Source: G963676335 sp963676335
GTDB taxonomy: Bacteria > Pseudomonadota > Alphaproteobacteria > Rickettsiales > Rickettsiaceae
DNA length: 64,000 bases
Reading direction: 5' to 3'
Assembly (NCBI GenBank): GCA_963676335.1
Contig: OY781057.1
Coordinates: forward strand, 682,001 to 746,000
Shown: positions 46,342 through 55,518 of the stretch, one piece after another
Numbering within the stretch: the first letter of the stretch is position 1
Layout: the number at the start of each line of letters is the position of its first letter
The notes under the pieces: generated by a model
The model's database searches: none
The model's input: only the letters and a program-made list of their open reading frames with translations
Told to the model about the DNA's origin: nothing
Made by a program: the position numbers and the translations under genes

Positions 46342-47904
46342 ATGAATAATCCCAATCAAGAAAAAGATATAACTGAAGAGCAAAAGTCTAAATTAGAGGA
46401 GTTGCAGCAATTACTTTCTAAAATGCAACAAAAGCCAAAACTTAAGAAATGGCAAGAATGTTATATTAAAATAGTTAATTTTGTTTTGCATAAATTAACT
46501 ACTGTAGTTCACTATATTGATCGTTTTATTAATTTTATTGTTAAGACAACTGATCCTGCGCGCAATGAAATAGTACAAGTTTCTAGAGGTCCAATATTAT
46601 TTGGTACTTATGTTATAATAATATTTTTTGGTATTGGAGGGTTATGGGCTTCTTTAGCTCCGCTTGATAGTGCCGCAGTTGCTACTGGTACAGTTATTGC
46701 TAATTCAAAAAAGAAAATAGTTAGTCATCAAGAAGGAGGTATTATTAAATCTGTTTTTGTTAAGCAGGGGGATATTGTAAAAAAAGGACAACCTTTAATT
46801 GCTTTAGATGACATTAGGCCAAAAAGTAATTTTGAAGCAACATTAAACCAGTATCGTGTCGTATTAGCTACGGAAGATAGATTACTTGCTGAACGAGATA
46901 ACTTAGAAAAGATAGAATTTGATCCATTTTTGTTAGAATCTAAGGATATTGATGAAGTTACTAAAATGCTTAGAACGCAAGAAAATTTATTTAAATCTAG
47001 ACAAGAATCATTTAAATCCGCAATAGAAAACGGACATCAAAAAATTGAACAATATAAAAAACAAATAGAAGGTTACGAAGCTCGACAAGCAGGAGACAAG
47101 AAAAATTTATCTATTATTCAAGAACGTTTAAAATCTACAAGTAATTTATTAGCAAAAGGATTTGCTAATAGGACAACTTTGTTGGAATTAGAATCTCAAG
47201 AAGCTAGGTTAAAAGGGCAAATTGGTTCTACTGATAGTGAAATTGCAAGATTAAATCAAGAAATTATTAGAGGAACACTTGAAATTTCTAATATTAAAAG
47301 TAGTAAATTATCTGAAATTCTAAAAGAACTAAGGGATACGCAAGCACAAGTTAATGAATATTATCAACGATACTATGCTACTAAAGATGTATTAGAACGT
47401 ATTATTGTACGTTCTCCAGTAGATGGAATTGTAAATGAGCTATATCAATATACTATAGGAGGGGTTATTCCTAGTGGAGGAGGGAATCCAATTGCAGAAA
47501 TAACTCCTGTTAACGATACTTTAGTAGTAGATGCTAGAATTCCACGAAAAAATATTAATTCTGTACAGGTAGGATTAAAGGCCAAAGTGCGTTTTGGAGC
47601 ATTTAAATCAAGGACTACACCTACATTTGATGGGGTTGTCGTATCATTGTCTCCTGATATTATAGTAGATCCTAGGGCAGGGGCGGGATTTGAAAATCAT
47701 ATGATGGCTGGAGATGGCGCTTATTATAGTGCAAAAATAGAACTAGATATGAAAAAATTTAATATAGCTGCAGAGAAACTTCATTTAACATTACATCCTG
47801 GTATGCAAGCAGATATACAAATAGTAACTGGTACTAGAACATTAATTCGTTATTTATTTGATCCATTTATAGATAATATGTTTAGAGCTATGAGGGAAAA
47901 ATAA
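46342..47904 (+). CDS. aprE: Type I secretion membrane fusion protein, HlyD/AprE family
   Basis: The periplasmic adaptor bridges AprD to TolC. The 520-residue protein has a long cytoplasmic N-terminal stretch of about 85 residues, a membrane anchor (GTYVIIIFFGIGGLWASLAP), and a lipoyl-like half motif KIVSHQEGGIIKSVFVKQGD. A long coiled-coil hairpin rich in Glu/Lys/Gln follows (about residues 165-340), then the second lipoyl half IIVRSPVDGIVNELYQYTIG and a beta-barrel ending PGMQADIQIVTGTRTLI. The N-terminal part is longer than in many HlyD proteins. It forms an operon with aprD. Confidence 0.93.
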   Translation: MNNPNQEKDITEEQKSKLEELQQLLSKMQQKPKLKKWQECYIKIVNFVLHKLTTVVHYIDRFINFIVKTTDPARNEIVQVSRGPILFGTYVIIIFFGIGGLWASLAPLDSAAVATGTVIANSKKKIVSHQEGGIIKSVFVKQGDIVKKGQPLIALDDIRPKSNFEATLNQYRVVLATEDRLLAERDNLEKIEFDPFLLESKDIDEVTKMLRTQENLFKSRQESFKSAIENGHQKIEQYKKQIEGYEARQAGDKKNLSIIQERLKSTSNLLAKGFANRTTLLELESQEARLKGQIGSTDSEIARLNQEIIRGTLEISNIKSSKLSEILKELRDTQAQVNEYYQRYYATKDVLERIIVRSPVDGIVNELYQYTIGGVIPSGGGNPIAEITPVNDTLVVDARIPRKNINSVQVGLKAKVRFGAFKSRTTPTFDGVVVSLSPDIIVDPRAGAGFENHMMAGDGAYYSAKIELDMKKFNIAAEKLHLTLHPGMQADIQIVTGTRTLIRYLFDPFIDNMFRAMREK

Positions 47905-47927
47905 TTGTAATTTAAAAATCTTTATAT

Positions 47928-48305
47928 ATGGAAATTAAATTTAATTTAACACAATATTTACCAATTTTTATTTTGGTGATAGTCTCTATTGTAATTTCTG
48001 CAATTACAGTAAGTTTTCCAAAATTATTGGGTCCAAAAAATAAAACGAAAAACGCCAATAAGATTATCTCTTATGAATGTGGATTAGATCCAATAGGAAG
48101 AGCTAGAGGTATATTTGAAATAAGATTTTATCTCTTAGCAATAATGTTTATTATTTTTGATGTTGAAATAAGTTTTTTAATTCCATGGGCAGTTAATTTA
48201 AATAAGTTAAGCTTATTTGGGTTTTTATCTATGATGATGTTTTTATTCATATTTATTATCGGTTTTTTATATGAATTATTTAATAGAATTAGTGATAGGT
48301 TATAA
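47928..48305 (+). CDS. nuoA: NADH-quinone oxidoreductase subunit A
   Basis: Small membrane subunit of respiratory complex I. The 125-residue protein has three hydrophobic helices, a conserved YECGLDPIGRARGIFEIRFYL loop with the Cys near the quinone site, and FDVEISFLIPWAV. Length is standard. The other nuo genes are not adjacent, which breaks the usual nuoA-N operon but resembles the scattered nuo clusters of Rickettsiales. A dispersed repeat starts directly after its stop. Confidence 0.95.
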   Translation: MEIKFNLTQYLPIFILVIVSIVISAITVSFPKLLGPKNKTKNANKIISYECGLDPIGRARGIFEIRFYLLAIMFIIFDVEISFLIPWAVNLNKLSLFGFLSMMMFLFIFIIGFLYELFNRISDRL

Positions 48306-48519
48306 CAAGCCCGCTATTCGCAAATGAAAACTTGAAAATACGAAGCGTGGCGAGTTATATGGAATATACGAAGCCAGACTTCAAAAAGAGCTAGGAGCGA
48401 AGGTAACGAGTAGCGCAGCATACTTTAACGTATGTGAGCAACGCAGTTCTCAGAACGCAGTTCTCAGAACGCGGTTCTCGAGCAACGACGTCAATTTTTG
48501 AAGTATAGCGAGTATTTAT
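48306..48519 (-). repeat. Dispersed repeat, copy B (longest)
   Basis: About 214 bp filling the gap between the convergent nuoA and comF stops. Read on the minus strand it has the blocks ATACTCGCTATACTTCAAAA, the central CACATACGTTAAAGTATGCT, CTCTTTTTGAAGTCTGGCTT and TTTTCAAGTTTTCATTTGCG, in the same order as copy A. It is longer because of a 14 bp unit present three times (48440-48481) and an extra segment repeating the CTTCGTAT block. The left end of the element touches or includes the comF stop codon. Confidence 0.75.
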
Positions 48520-49235
48520 GTGCATGCGATAGCTAGTGCAAAAACTTTATTGGCTCCATTCTTTTTAAGTACTTGAGCACATGTATTAATTGTTACACTT
48601 GTAGTAATAACATCATCTATTAATAAGATAGTTTTATTTTCTATAGTACTTTTATTTAAAATAGCAAACTGATTGAGAGTAATATTTTTCATTCTTTCTT
48701 TTTTTGGTAAAAAAGATTGTGATTTAGTAAGTTTGGTTTTTATTAAAGTATTAAGTAATAGTGGTTTTTTTATAATGTTATGTAAAGCTTGTCCTAAAAG
48801 CTGAGTTTGATTGTAGAGCCTCATTATTCTTTTTAATTTATGCATTGGTACTGGAATAATTACATCAGATTGAATTAAAAAATCATGATAATTATTAACA
48901 CATAAGTTCGCAAAGAAGGAAGCTAATCCACCTTTATCATAATACTTAAAATTATGAATGAGTTTTTTACTGAATTGATCAAAATGCAATAATACTCGAG
49001 TTTGATCGCAGTAATGTTTGTTTATTACACATTTAGCACAGTAAAACAATGCAGTATTATTAATACTAAATGGTCTTCCGCATATATGACAAAATGCTTC
49101 TTTAATAAAAGATAGATTTGCCCAACAATTAGGACAAAGACATAGATGGTCTTGTATTAATGTATTACAATTAATACAGCATAAAGGAAATAGGTAATTG
49201 ACGGATTTATCAATTAATGCTTGAAAAGTTTTCAT
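48516..49235 (-). CDS. comF: ComF-family phosphoribosyltransferase-like protein
   Basis: The 239-residue protein is of the ComF/GntX type, required for late steps of DNA uptake in transformable bacteria and of unclear role elsewhere. The N-terminal half carries zinc-finger-like Cys pairs (CCINCNTLI, CLCPNCW, CHICGRP, CAKC). The C-terminal phosphoribosyltransferase fold has IIPVPMHKLKRIMRLYNQ and the PRPP loop ILLIDDVITTSVTINTC. All expected parts are present and length is standard. The last codons and the stop border dispersed repeat copy B. It is divergent from the 931-residue exported protein. Confidence 0.92.
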   Translation of the reverse strand: MKTFQALIDKSVNYLFPLCCINCNTLIQDHLCLCPNCWANLSFIKEAFCHICGRPFSINNTALFYCAKCVINKHYCDQTRVLLHFDQFSKKLIHNFKYYDKGGLASFFANLCVNNYHDFLIQSDVIIPVPMHKLKRIMRLYNQTQLLGQALHNIIKKPLLLNTLIKTKLTKSQSFLPKKERMKNITLNQFAILNKSTIENKTILLIDDVITTSVTINTCAQVLKKNGANKVFALAIACT

Positions 49236-49308
49236 TTTATTTTTTTATTTGATATAATCATCATATTCTTCTAGGTTAAAAACATATAAAAAATAAATAT
49301 TAACTATT

Positions 49309-52104
49309 ATGACTAATAGGTTATTAAGTAGTATTGTACATTTTATTATTTGTATCTTTATTTACTCATATAGTTTAGCTGTCGATCTAAGACTTGAACT
49401 CAAGGAATTTGACAATCAAATAGCTTTTATATTTTTTCATGATAGATCTGTTCAACTAACTTCGAGTATAAATGAAAATTTTGTACTAATTAAAGCTGAT
49501 GATACAATAAAATTAAATATAGTTAATAATGCTTTACTTAGTAAGTTTGCCTCTACACCAAAATTAAATAATGAGAACAATTCATTAGAATTTAGTATTA
49601 AAGGTAATTATAAATTTATTGGACATATAAATGGAGAAAAGTTAACAGCTGTTAAATTTAAAAAAATAGAAGATGAAAAAGACACTAAGTCATCTGAAAA
49701 CAATATTACACAAGAAGAAACATCAACATCGTCAGAATCTAGTAATGAAAAAGAATCAAATTCAAACAAAATAACTTTAACAGTTAATAAAAATCAAAAT
49801 ACTATAACATTTCCTTTAGAAAATACATCTAATGCAGCTGTATTTCAACAAGAAAATGATTTATTTGTTGTTTTTGATGGATATAAAAAATTTACTATAG
49901 TTAAAAATAAATTAATTGACGGGTTTAGCCAATTAAATGACAAAAAAAACACTATCCTTAAAATTAAGCTCCCTTCTAAAAGATACGTTCAAAGTATTAC
50001 AAATCAAAAAAAGAGTTTACAAATCATTTTAGATAAAATTCCTGTATCCCTTAAACATAAGATTAACATTAACGCAACAGAAAAAAATAAAAATATTATT
50101 TTGAATTTATCGAAAATAAAAATTAATAACCTTATTACGATTAATCAAGAAAACAGTAATGAAAAATTTATAGTCGTTCCAGTATCTATACCTGGGTTAG
50201 GAGTAGATGTCGAAAAAAGATTTAATGATTTCATTATGATACCTACGTCGCAAGGTTTAGTTCTTAAAATATTAAATGACAAAATAAAAGTTACTAATAC
50301 ATCAAAAACTATTAATGTTGCAGTTCCTATTGTTTCCCTTGAAAAGAAAGTAAATGTAAATTCATTAACTTTAGAAGATAATAATCAAACTTTGCTCCCA
50401 ATTTCGGAGCAAAATTTAAATAATGCTACTTTTTTTAACGTTGAAAAAATACAATTTATTCAAAAAATATGTGCAAGCGTTACAGACGAAGAGTACTATA
50501 TTAACTTTATTAATTTAGCGAAATTTTATTTTCGAAATGGGTTATATTATGAATCACTTGGAATGTTACAATCTATAAAAAGAAAACAAGAGGCTTTTTT
50601 TTTAAAAGATTCTTCCTCTGTATTTTTGATGGCAGTTAATTTGACTTTATTATTTCGCACCAATGAAGCTCAAGAAGCCTACATTACTGTATTAAATTCT
50701 TATAAGGATAAGATACCTTCTGAAATAAACTTATGGTATCAGTATAATCAATACTTATTAGGTAATATATCTAATAATATTACTTTTCTTGTAAATGTTA
50801 AAAGTTTTATAAGTGATTATCCCGATGATATATATTGGAAACTTGCATTAGCTGAATTAGATGCAGATGTACAATTAAATAATCTTAAAGCATTTGAATT
50901 ATTATTACATAATTTAAGAACCCCTAAAAAAATAAATGATCAAAATAGCTTAGATTTTTTTATAGCTAGGTATTATCAAAAAAACAAACAAATAGATGAA
51001 ACTTTGTTAATTTATAACAAACTTTCTAATCAAATTGAAGATCCTTATAATATGGTTAGATCGAAACTTAGTTTAATAAGAATATTGTATAATGATAAAA
51101 AAATTGAGTTATCTAAAGCAATTAGTGATCTTGAGAAAGCACGCTACAATTGGAGAGGGGATCAATTAGAAGTGGATCTATTGTTAACTTTAGCAAGTTG
51201 CTATAAATCAAATAAATCTTTAGTAGAAACATTACGTATATTAAATATAATAAAACAAGCTTTTCCTGGTAATTCAAATAATTTTTATATCACTGCTGAG
51301 ATGGCAGAAATTTATAATCATATATTTCTACTAGGAGGAGAAGCAGATAAAATGGATCCTTTTGAAGTTGTATCTTTTTTTTATGAATTTCAAAATTTAA
51401 TTCCTTCTGGAGTTGCTGGAGATAAGGTAGTATTGGGAATATCTAAAAAATTAATTATTCTTAATTTACTTGATACAGCTATTGATTTGCTTCAACATCA
51501 AATTAAATATCGTCTTACTGGTCAAAATAAAGCTATTACAGCTAATCATTTAGCTATAGTTTATTTATTGAACAATGAGCCTCAAAAAGCCTTTGATATA
51601 TTACAAAAAACAGATAATGATAATTCTTCTTTTTCTGAATATCAATATAGACTCCATTTAAAAGCTAAAGCTTTAATGGATATGAAAAAAAACGAACAAG
51701 CTCTTAAATATTTAGAAAGTGATAATTCAGAAGATGCTATTTTATTAAAAAAAGAAATATATTTTTCTTCCTCCAAATGGCAAAATTATATTGATATCGC
51801 TGAGTCTCAAATTATTAAAGAAATTTATAATAAAACAACAGTTACTAATAGTCAGTCTGTAGGACAAGATATAATCAGGTTAGCTGTTAGCTATAATATG
51901 CTAAATAATGATATAAAGTTAAAAATGTTAGAACAATTGATTAATGAAAATAAACAATATATCCCTAATTTTCATTCTATAGTATCCATTATGGATTTTT
52001 TAATTAATACAAAAAAAATTCCAAGTTTTGCAGATTTAAATAAAGTAATTGATGTTAATCAAATAGAACAACTTATGAATAAACTAAAACAAGATTTGTT
52101 TTAA
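49309..52104 (+). CDS. Large exported protein with C-terminal helical (TPR-like) repeats, function unknown
   Basis: The 931-residue product has an N-terminal signal or anchor (LLSSIVHFIICIFIYSYSLA). The next 360 residues or so are beta-rich, broken by a low-complexity acidic Ser/Glu/Asn stretch near residues 125-155 (KSSENNITQEETSTSSESSN). From about residue 385 to the end the sequence is helical with recurring patterns such as AKFYFRNGLYYESLGMLQSI and LTLASCYKSNKSLVETLRIL, consistent with tetratricopeptide repeats. No enzymatic motif is visible. It may be a periplasmic or outer-membrane scaffold. I recognise the architecture as one found in Rickettsiales but cannot assign a role. It is convergent with rimM. 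Confidence 0.78.
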   Translation: MTNRLLSSIVHFIICIFIYSYSLAVDLRLELKEFDNQIAFIFFHDRSVQLTSSINENFVLIKADDTIKLNIVNNALLSKFASTPKLNNENNSLEFSIKGNYKFIGHINGEKLTAVKFKKIEDEKDTKSSENNITQEETSTSSESSNEKESNSNKITLTVNKNQNTITFPLENTSNAAVFQQENDLFVVFDGYKKFTIVKNKLIDGFSQLNDKKNTILKIKLPSKRYVQSITNQKKSLQIILDKIPVSLKHKININATEKNKNIILNLSKIKINNLITINQENSNEKFIVVPVSIPGLGVDVEKRFNDFIMIPTSQGLVLKILNDKIKVTNTSKTINVAVPIVSLEKKVNVNSLTLEDNNQTLLPISEQNLNNATFFNVEKIQFIQKICASVTDEEYYINFINLAKFYFRNGLYYESLGMLQSIKRKQEAFFLKDSSSVFLMAVNLTLLFRTNEAQEAYITVLNSYKDKIPSEINLWYQYNQYLLGNISNNITFLVNVKSFISDYPDDIYWKLALAELDADVQLNNLKAFELLLHNLRTPKKINDQNSLDFFIARYYQKNKQIDETLLIYNKLSNQIEDPYNMVRSKLSLIRILYNDKKIELSKAISDLEKARYNWRGDQLEVDLLLTLASCYKSNKSLVETLRILNIIKQAFPGNSNNFYITAEMAEIYNHIFLLGGEADKMDPFEVVSFFYEFQNLIPSGVAGDKVVLGISKKLIILNLLDTAIDLLQHQIKYRLTGQNKAITANHLAIVYLLNNEPQKAFDILQKTDNDNSSFSEYQYRLHLKAKALMDMKKNEQALKYLESDNSEDAILLKKEIYFSSSKWQNYIDIAESQIIKEIYNKTTVTNSQSVGQDIIRLAVSYNMLNNDIKLKMLEQLINENKQYIPNFHSIVSIMDFLINTKKIPSFADLNKVIDVNQIEQLMNKLKQDLF

Positions 52105-52144
52105 AAATATTTCTCTTTACTAATTTTTTAATTGATAATGGACT

Positions 52145-52630
52145 CTAAAACATTTCAGGTGAGCAAAAAGTTATTGTTTTAGAAGTAATTTTGGGAAAAA
52201 TACTTTTTAAAAAAGGGTAAGCAACTATTTTCCCATCGAAAAATTTTATTTCTATTCCTATAGTAGCTAAATTAAAAACATTTTGCACTTTTCCAATTAT
52301 TTTTTCTGAGTTATCAATTACAGTTAAATTGATTAAATCTGCTATATAAAATTCTTCTTCCGATAATTTTTTAAAATCTTCACGAAGTACATATAAAGGA
52401 ATGTTTCTTAATTTTTCAGCGTCATTTCGTGTAGTAATTGTTTTTTCTTTACAAATAAAAAAACCTTTATTTTTGTGTAATAAACTTATATTGATAATAT
52501 CAGTTTTATTTATGTATAATTTGTATGTAAAAATATTAGTTAATGGATCAGAAAAAGATTTTATTTTTAATAATCCCTTAATTCCAAATGGAGCAATTAT
52601 TTTTCCGATAAGAATGTATAGTTGATTCAT
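52145..52630 (-). CDS. rimM: Ribosome maturation factor RimM
   Basis: Assists 30S head assembly by binding S19. The 161-residue protein has an N-terminal beta-barrel starting LYILIGKIIAPFGIKGLLKI and a second PRC-like barrel with LSEEEFYIADLINLTVID. The family motif usually reading G-x-x-x-A-P-H-G-x-x-G is GKIIAPFGIKGLLK here, with Phe replacing His. Slightly short at the C terminus. trmD, rpsP and rplS, its usual partners, are not adjacent. Confidence 0.92.
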   Translation of the reverse strand: MNQLYILIGKIIAPFGIKGLLKIKSFSDPLTNIFTYKLYINKTDIINISLLHKNKGFFICKEKTITTRNDAEKLRNIPLYVLREDFKKLSEEEFYIADLINLTVIDNSEKIIGKVQNVFNLATIGIEIKFFDGKIVAYPFLKSIFPKITSKTITFCSPEMF

Positions 52631-52681
52631 AAATTAATTGTATTTGTTTATAAATTAGTATATAAAAAAGTAATATAAAGG

Positions 52682-52758
52682 GCACCCTTAGCTCAGCAGG
52701 ATAGAGCAACAGATTTCTAATCTGTGGGTCGGAGGTTCGAATCCTCTAGGGTGCGCCA
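52682..52758 (+). tRNA. tRNA-Arg (TCT)
   Basis: 77 bases with encoded CCA. Acceptor GCACCCT pairs perfectly with AGGGTGC, the anticodon stem CAGAT/ATCTG carries loop TTCTAAT or TTTCTAA with anticodon TCT, and the T arm reads GGAGGTTCGAATCCTC. AGA is the expected main Arg codon in this AT-rich genome. Confidence 0.95.
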
Positions 52759-52798
52759 CTCATTATATTTGCTTTCAAATTGCTGATAAATCAAAAGG

Positions 52799-55429
52799 TT
52801 AATCTTGATTTCGTGCTAAATGTTTATACTCATTAAAAATAATATTAGTAGCTGATAATAGAGTATTGGATTTATATTTTCCTAATAGAATATAATATTC
52901 TATTAATTTTAGTAATCCTTGATAATGAGCAACTAATTCATTTTTATCTATCTCAATTTTTTTTATATTCCAATATGGATTATGGCTTAATGTTTTAACA
53001 TAAACTAGTTCTGTTGGTATTATTGCAGGAATATTTCTAAATCCACCATTAAAAGCAATTAATGCTTCAATAATAAGCTGACATGCTATTCCGCTATTAA
53101 TCTCCTTACTAGTAGGTAGTACTCCTGTCTTGTAATCCAGAATAGACATATTCCCTTTATTATCTATTTCTATTCGATCTGCAATAGCAGTAATAAAATA
53201 TTGTTTATTTTTAATAAAAATTGAAAATTTTCCATGTACTTCTGAATATATTTTTTGTATTTTAATGCGTCTTTCTTCATCAAAATTTATAAATTCTTTT
53301 GCTATTGCTCTGAATTTACACATAAAGAATTTATGAAATTTTATATTGTATTTTTGTAAAATTTTTAAACTTATGTCTAACAAATTTTGATATTTATTAT
53401 TGTTTTGATAAGCATTTGTGTAATTACTAATTGCTTCATGTAAAAAGATGCCAAACTGTAAAGAAGATGACTCTAAAATTAAATTTTTATTACGAGGTAT
53501 ATTTAATATATTTTTAATATAAAACCCATAAGGATCCCGTATTAATAATTCTAAATTTGTAGCAGAAATAGAAGTAGGGAACTTATTTTGATAATCTATA
53601 ACGAATTCTTTATCCTGAGAATTAATTATGTTTTTAGAATTAATATTTTCAAAGCGTTTTTGATAGGTGGATATGCTATGTTTGCTAACTAATGTTATTA
53701 ATTTTATTAAAAATCGCGAATCAGTAGTAAGTTTATTTTTTATTTTACTTGATCTAGTAATAAATACGTTTTTTCTGCTTAATAGCACAAAAAAATAGTA
53801 CCATTCTAGATTAATTTGATTACTTAAAGTAGGTAAATTTATAATTTGCCTTATCTTATTACTTAACCATATATTTTCAGAGGTAGTAGATGGCCAAGTA
53901 TCATCTCTACAATCTGCGATGATTATGTAGTCACTATCAAAAAAAATCGCATCTGAAGGTTTTATAGCAAACACACAACTATCTGGATTGAATTTATTCA
54001 CGTAGTCATGAATACTAAAAAATTGTTTAAGTATTTTAGAATAATCTTTAATATCAATTACTCCAACTCTATAACTAGAATGTACAATTCTATTTAAAAT
54101 TTCATAAATTTCTTTTTGTTGGTCCCATATTTTAGGACATATCTTTTCAGCAGTTTCTATATTGATTTTTAATAAATCTGTAAAATTTACTTCTTTTTGT
54201 TGACTTAAATTTAGAATAATTTTTATGCATTCTATTATGCATTTTTCAGGCTCAGATATATCTATTAATAGATGCAATACATTTCTTAAATTAGTGTCAA
54301 CACTTACTTTTTGTAAAATACCTTCAATATTGCAATATTCATAATTTAAAATATATTGATGTTTTAAAATATTAAGCAATTTTGATACGGGAAAATTTTC
54401 GTCGTATATATTAGAAAGTAATAGAATAAATTCAATTGATTTACAATTCTTAATTGACCTGCTAAGCAAGTTATTTATAATAATATTATGCTTTAATAAA
54501 TTGCTTTCACACATATCCACTAAACTAATATTATTTGTAACTATAACTATTTTTTTATTTAGAGCAATATCAGTGTGAATTATATCGTTTATTAAAGTTG
54601 ATATTGTTCTAACTTCTGCAAATTCATTATCTACTACTATAGTTTTTATGTTTGTATTCATTTCATATAAATCAATTATACGATTATCTGAATTTATATG
54701 TTGCATTGGCAAAATATCAAAAATTTTAATATTTTTAAATAAATCTATATTTTGTGATAAGAAGTCTTTATGTATTGGAGGCAAAATTATGTATTTATTA
54801 TCCAATTTAATAAATTCCTTAACAAAGGAAATGAATTTTTTGCCTTTAAATGCCATTCCAATTATAAATATTGGAGTAGCAATATTTTCTTTTTTTATTT
54901 TTGTAATTAAATTATCAAGTACCAAATTAGTGTATCCAATATAATCTATTTTTTGATGTTGAATTAAAAATTTTTGCCAGTATTCATATACTTCTAAAAT
55001 AAGATTACTAATAATTTGCCAATGTTTGGCGTATTTTAAATTTTGTAGTTTACGTATTGATTCATGTATATCAATTTCTTCTACATATATTTCATAAAAA
55101 AGCTCCACCAATTGATTACTTATTTCCAAAGCTTGATTAAAATTTAAATTAAAATTTTTATATGATGTAATAAATTTTGCAAATAGTATCTTTTGTTCAT
55201 GGATACTAATAAGTGCATTTGATGCATCTAAAGCACTGAATTCATTAAAAGTAATGATTTTAGGAGGTAATTGAATAGAATTATTTATAATAATTGCACG
55301 AAAAGATTCACATAATATTTTATTAGGAAAAACTATTTTTACTTGATCAAGTTTATAATACTTATTTACAATAAATTCTAATAAAGTACGTAAATATGGT
55401 TGAGTAGGTAATATATAGTAAATTCCCAT
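52799..55429 (-). CDS. addB: AddB-like double-strand break repair nuclease subunit
   Basis: Partner of the AddA helicase-nuclease in end resection for RecA-dependent recombination. The 876-residue protein matches the alphaproteobacterial AddB form: an inactivated helicase core with no Walker A (the site reads KIVFPNKILCESF) and a C-terminal RecB-type nuclease domain. That domain starts at ISATNLELLIRDPYGFYIKN, has FGIFLHEAISNY, and carries catalytic MSILDYKTGVLPT with the Asp and Lys of the PD-(D/E)xK fold, then QLIIEALI. addA is not in the window. It lies between tRNA-Arg and rpsD, divergent from rpsD. Confidence 0.88.
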   Translation of the reverse strand: MGIYYILPTQPYLRTLLEFIVNKYYKLDQVKIVFPNKILCESFRAIIINNSIQLPPKIITFNEFSALDASNALISIHEQKILFAKFITSYKNFNLNFNQALEISNQLVELFYEIYVEEIDIHESIRKLQNLKYAKHWQIISNLILEVYEYWQKFLIQHQKIDYIGYTNLVLDNLITKIKKENIATPIFIIGMAFKGKKFISFVKEFIKLDNKYIILPPIHKDFLSQNIDLFKNIKIFDILPMQHINSDNRIIDLYEMNTNIKTIVVDNEFAEVRTISTLINDIIHTDIALNKKIVIVTNNISLVDMCESNLLKHNIIINNLLSRSIKNCKSIEFILLLSNIYDENFPVSKLLNILKHQYILNYEYCNIEGILQKVSVDTNLRNVLHLLIDISEPEKCIIECIKIILNLSQQKEVNFTDLLKINIETAEKICPKIWDQQKEIYEILNRIVHSSYRVGVIDIKDYSKILKQFFSIHDYVNKFNPDSCVFAIKPSDAIFFDSDYIIIADCRDDTWPSTTSENIWLSNKIRQIINLPTLSNQINLEWYYFFVLLSRKNVFITRSSKIKNKLTTDSRFLIKLITLVSKHSISTYQKRFENINSKNIINSQDKEFVIDYQNKFPTSISATNLELLIRDPYGFYIKNILNIPRNKNLILESSSLQFGIFLHEAISNYTNAYQNNNKYQNLLDISLKILQKYNIKFHKFFMCKFRAIAKEFINFDEERRIKIQKIYSEVHGKFSIFIKNKQYFITAIADRIEIDNKGNMSILDYKTGVLPTSKEINSGIACQLIIEALIAFNGGFRNIPAIIPTELVYVKTLSHNPYWNIKKIEIDKNELVAHYQGLLKLIEYYILLGKYKSNTLLSATNIIFNEYKHLARNQD

Positions 55430-55518
55430 AATTAAAATTTTATTTATTTAACTCTTGCCAAGAAAATACATTTCATGTATCTTATGTACTAGATTTAGTA
55501 AAACAATGGAATCAAATA

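Noticed and set aside
48440..48481. Tandem 14 bp repeats considered as a CRISPR array
   Set aside because: Units are adjacent with no spacers and no cas genes are present; they belong to dispersed repeat copy B.
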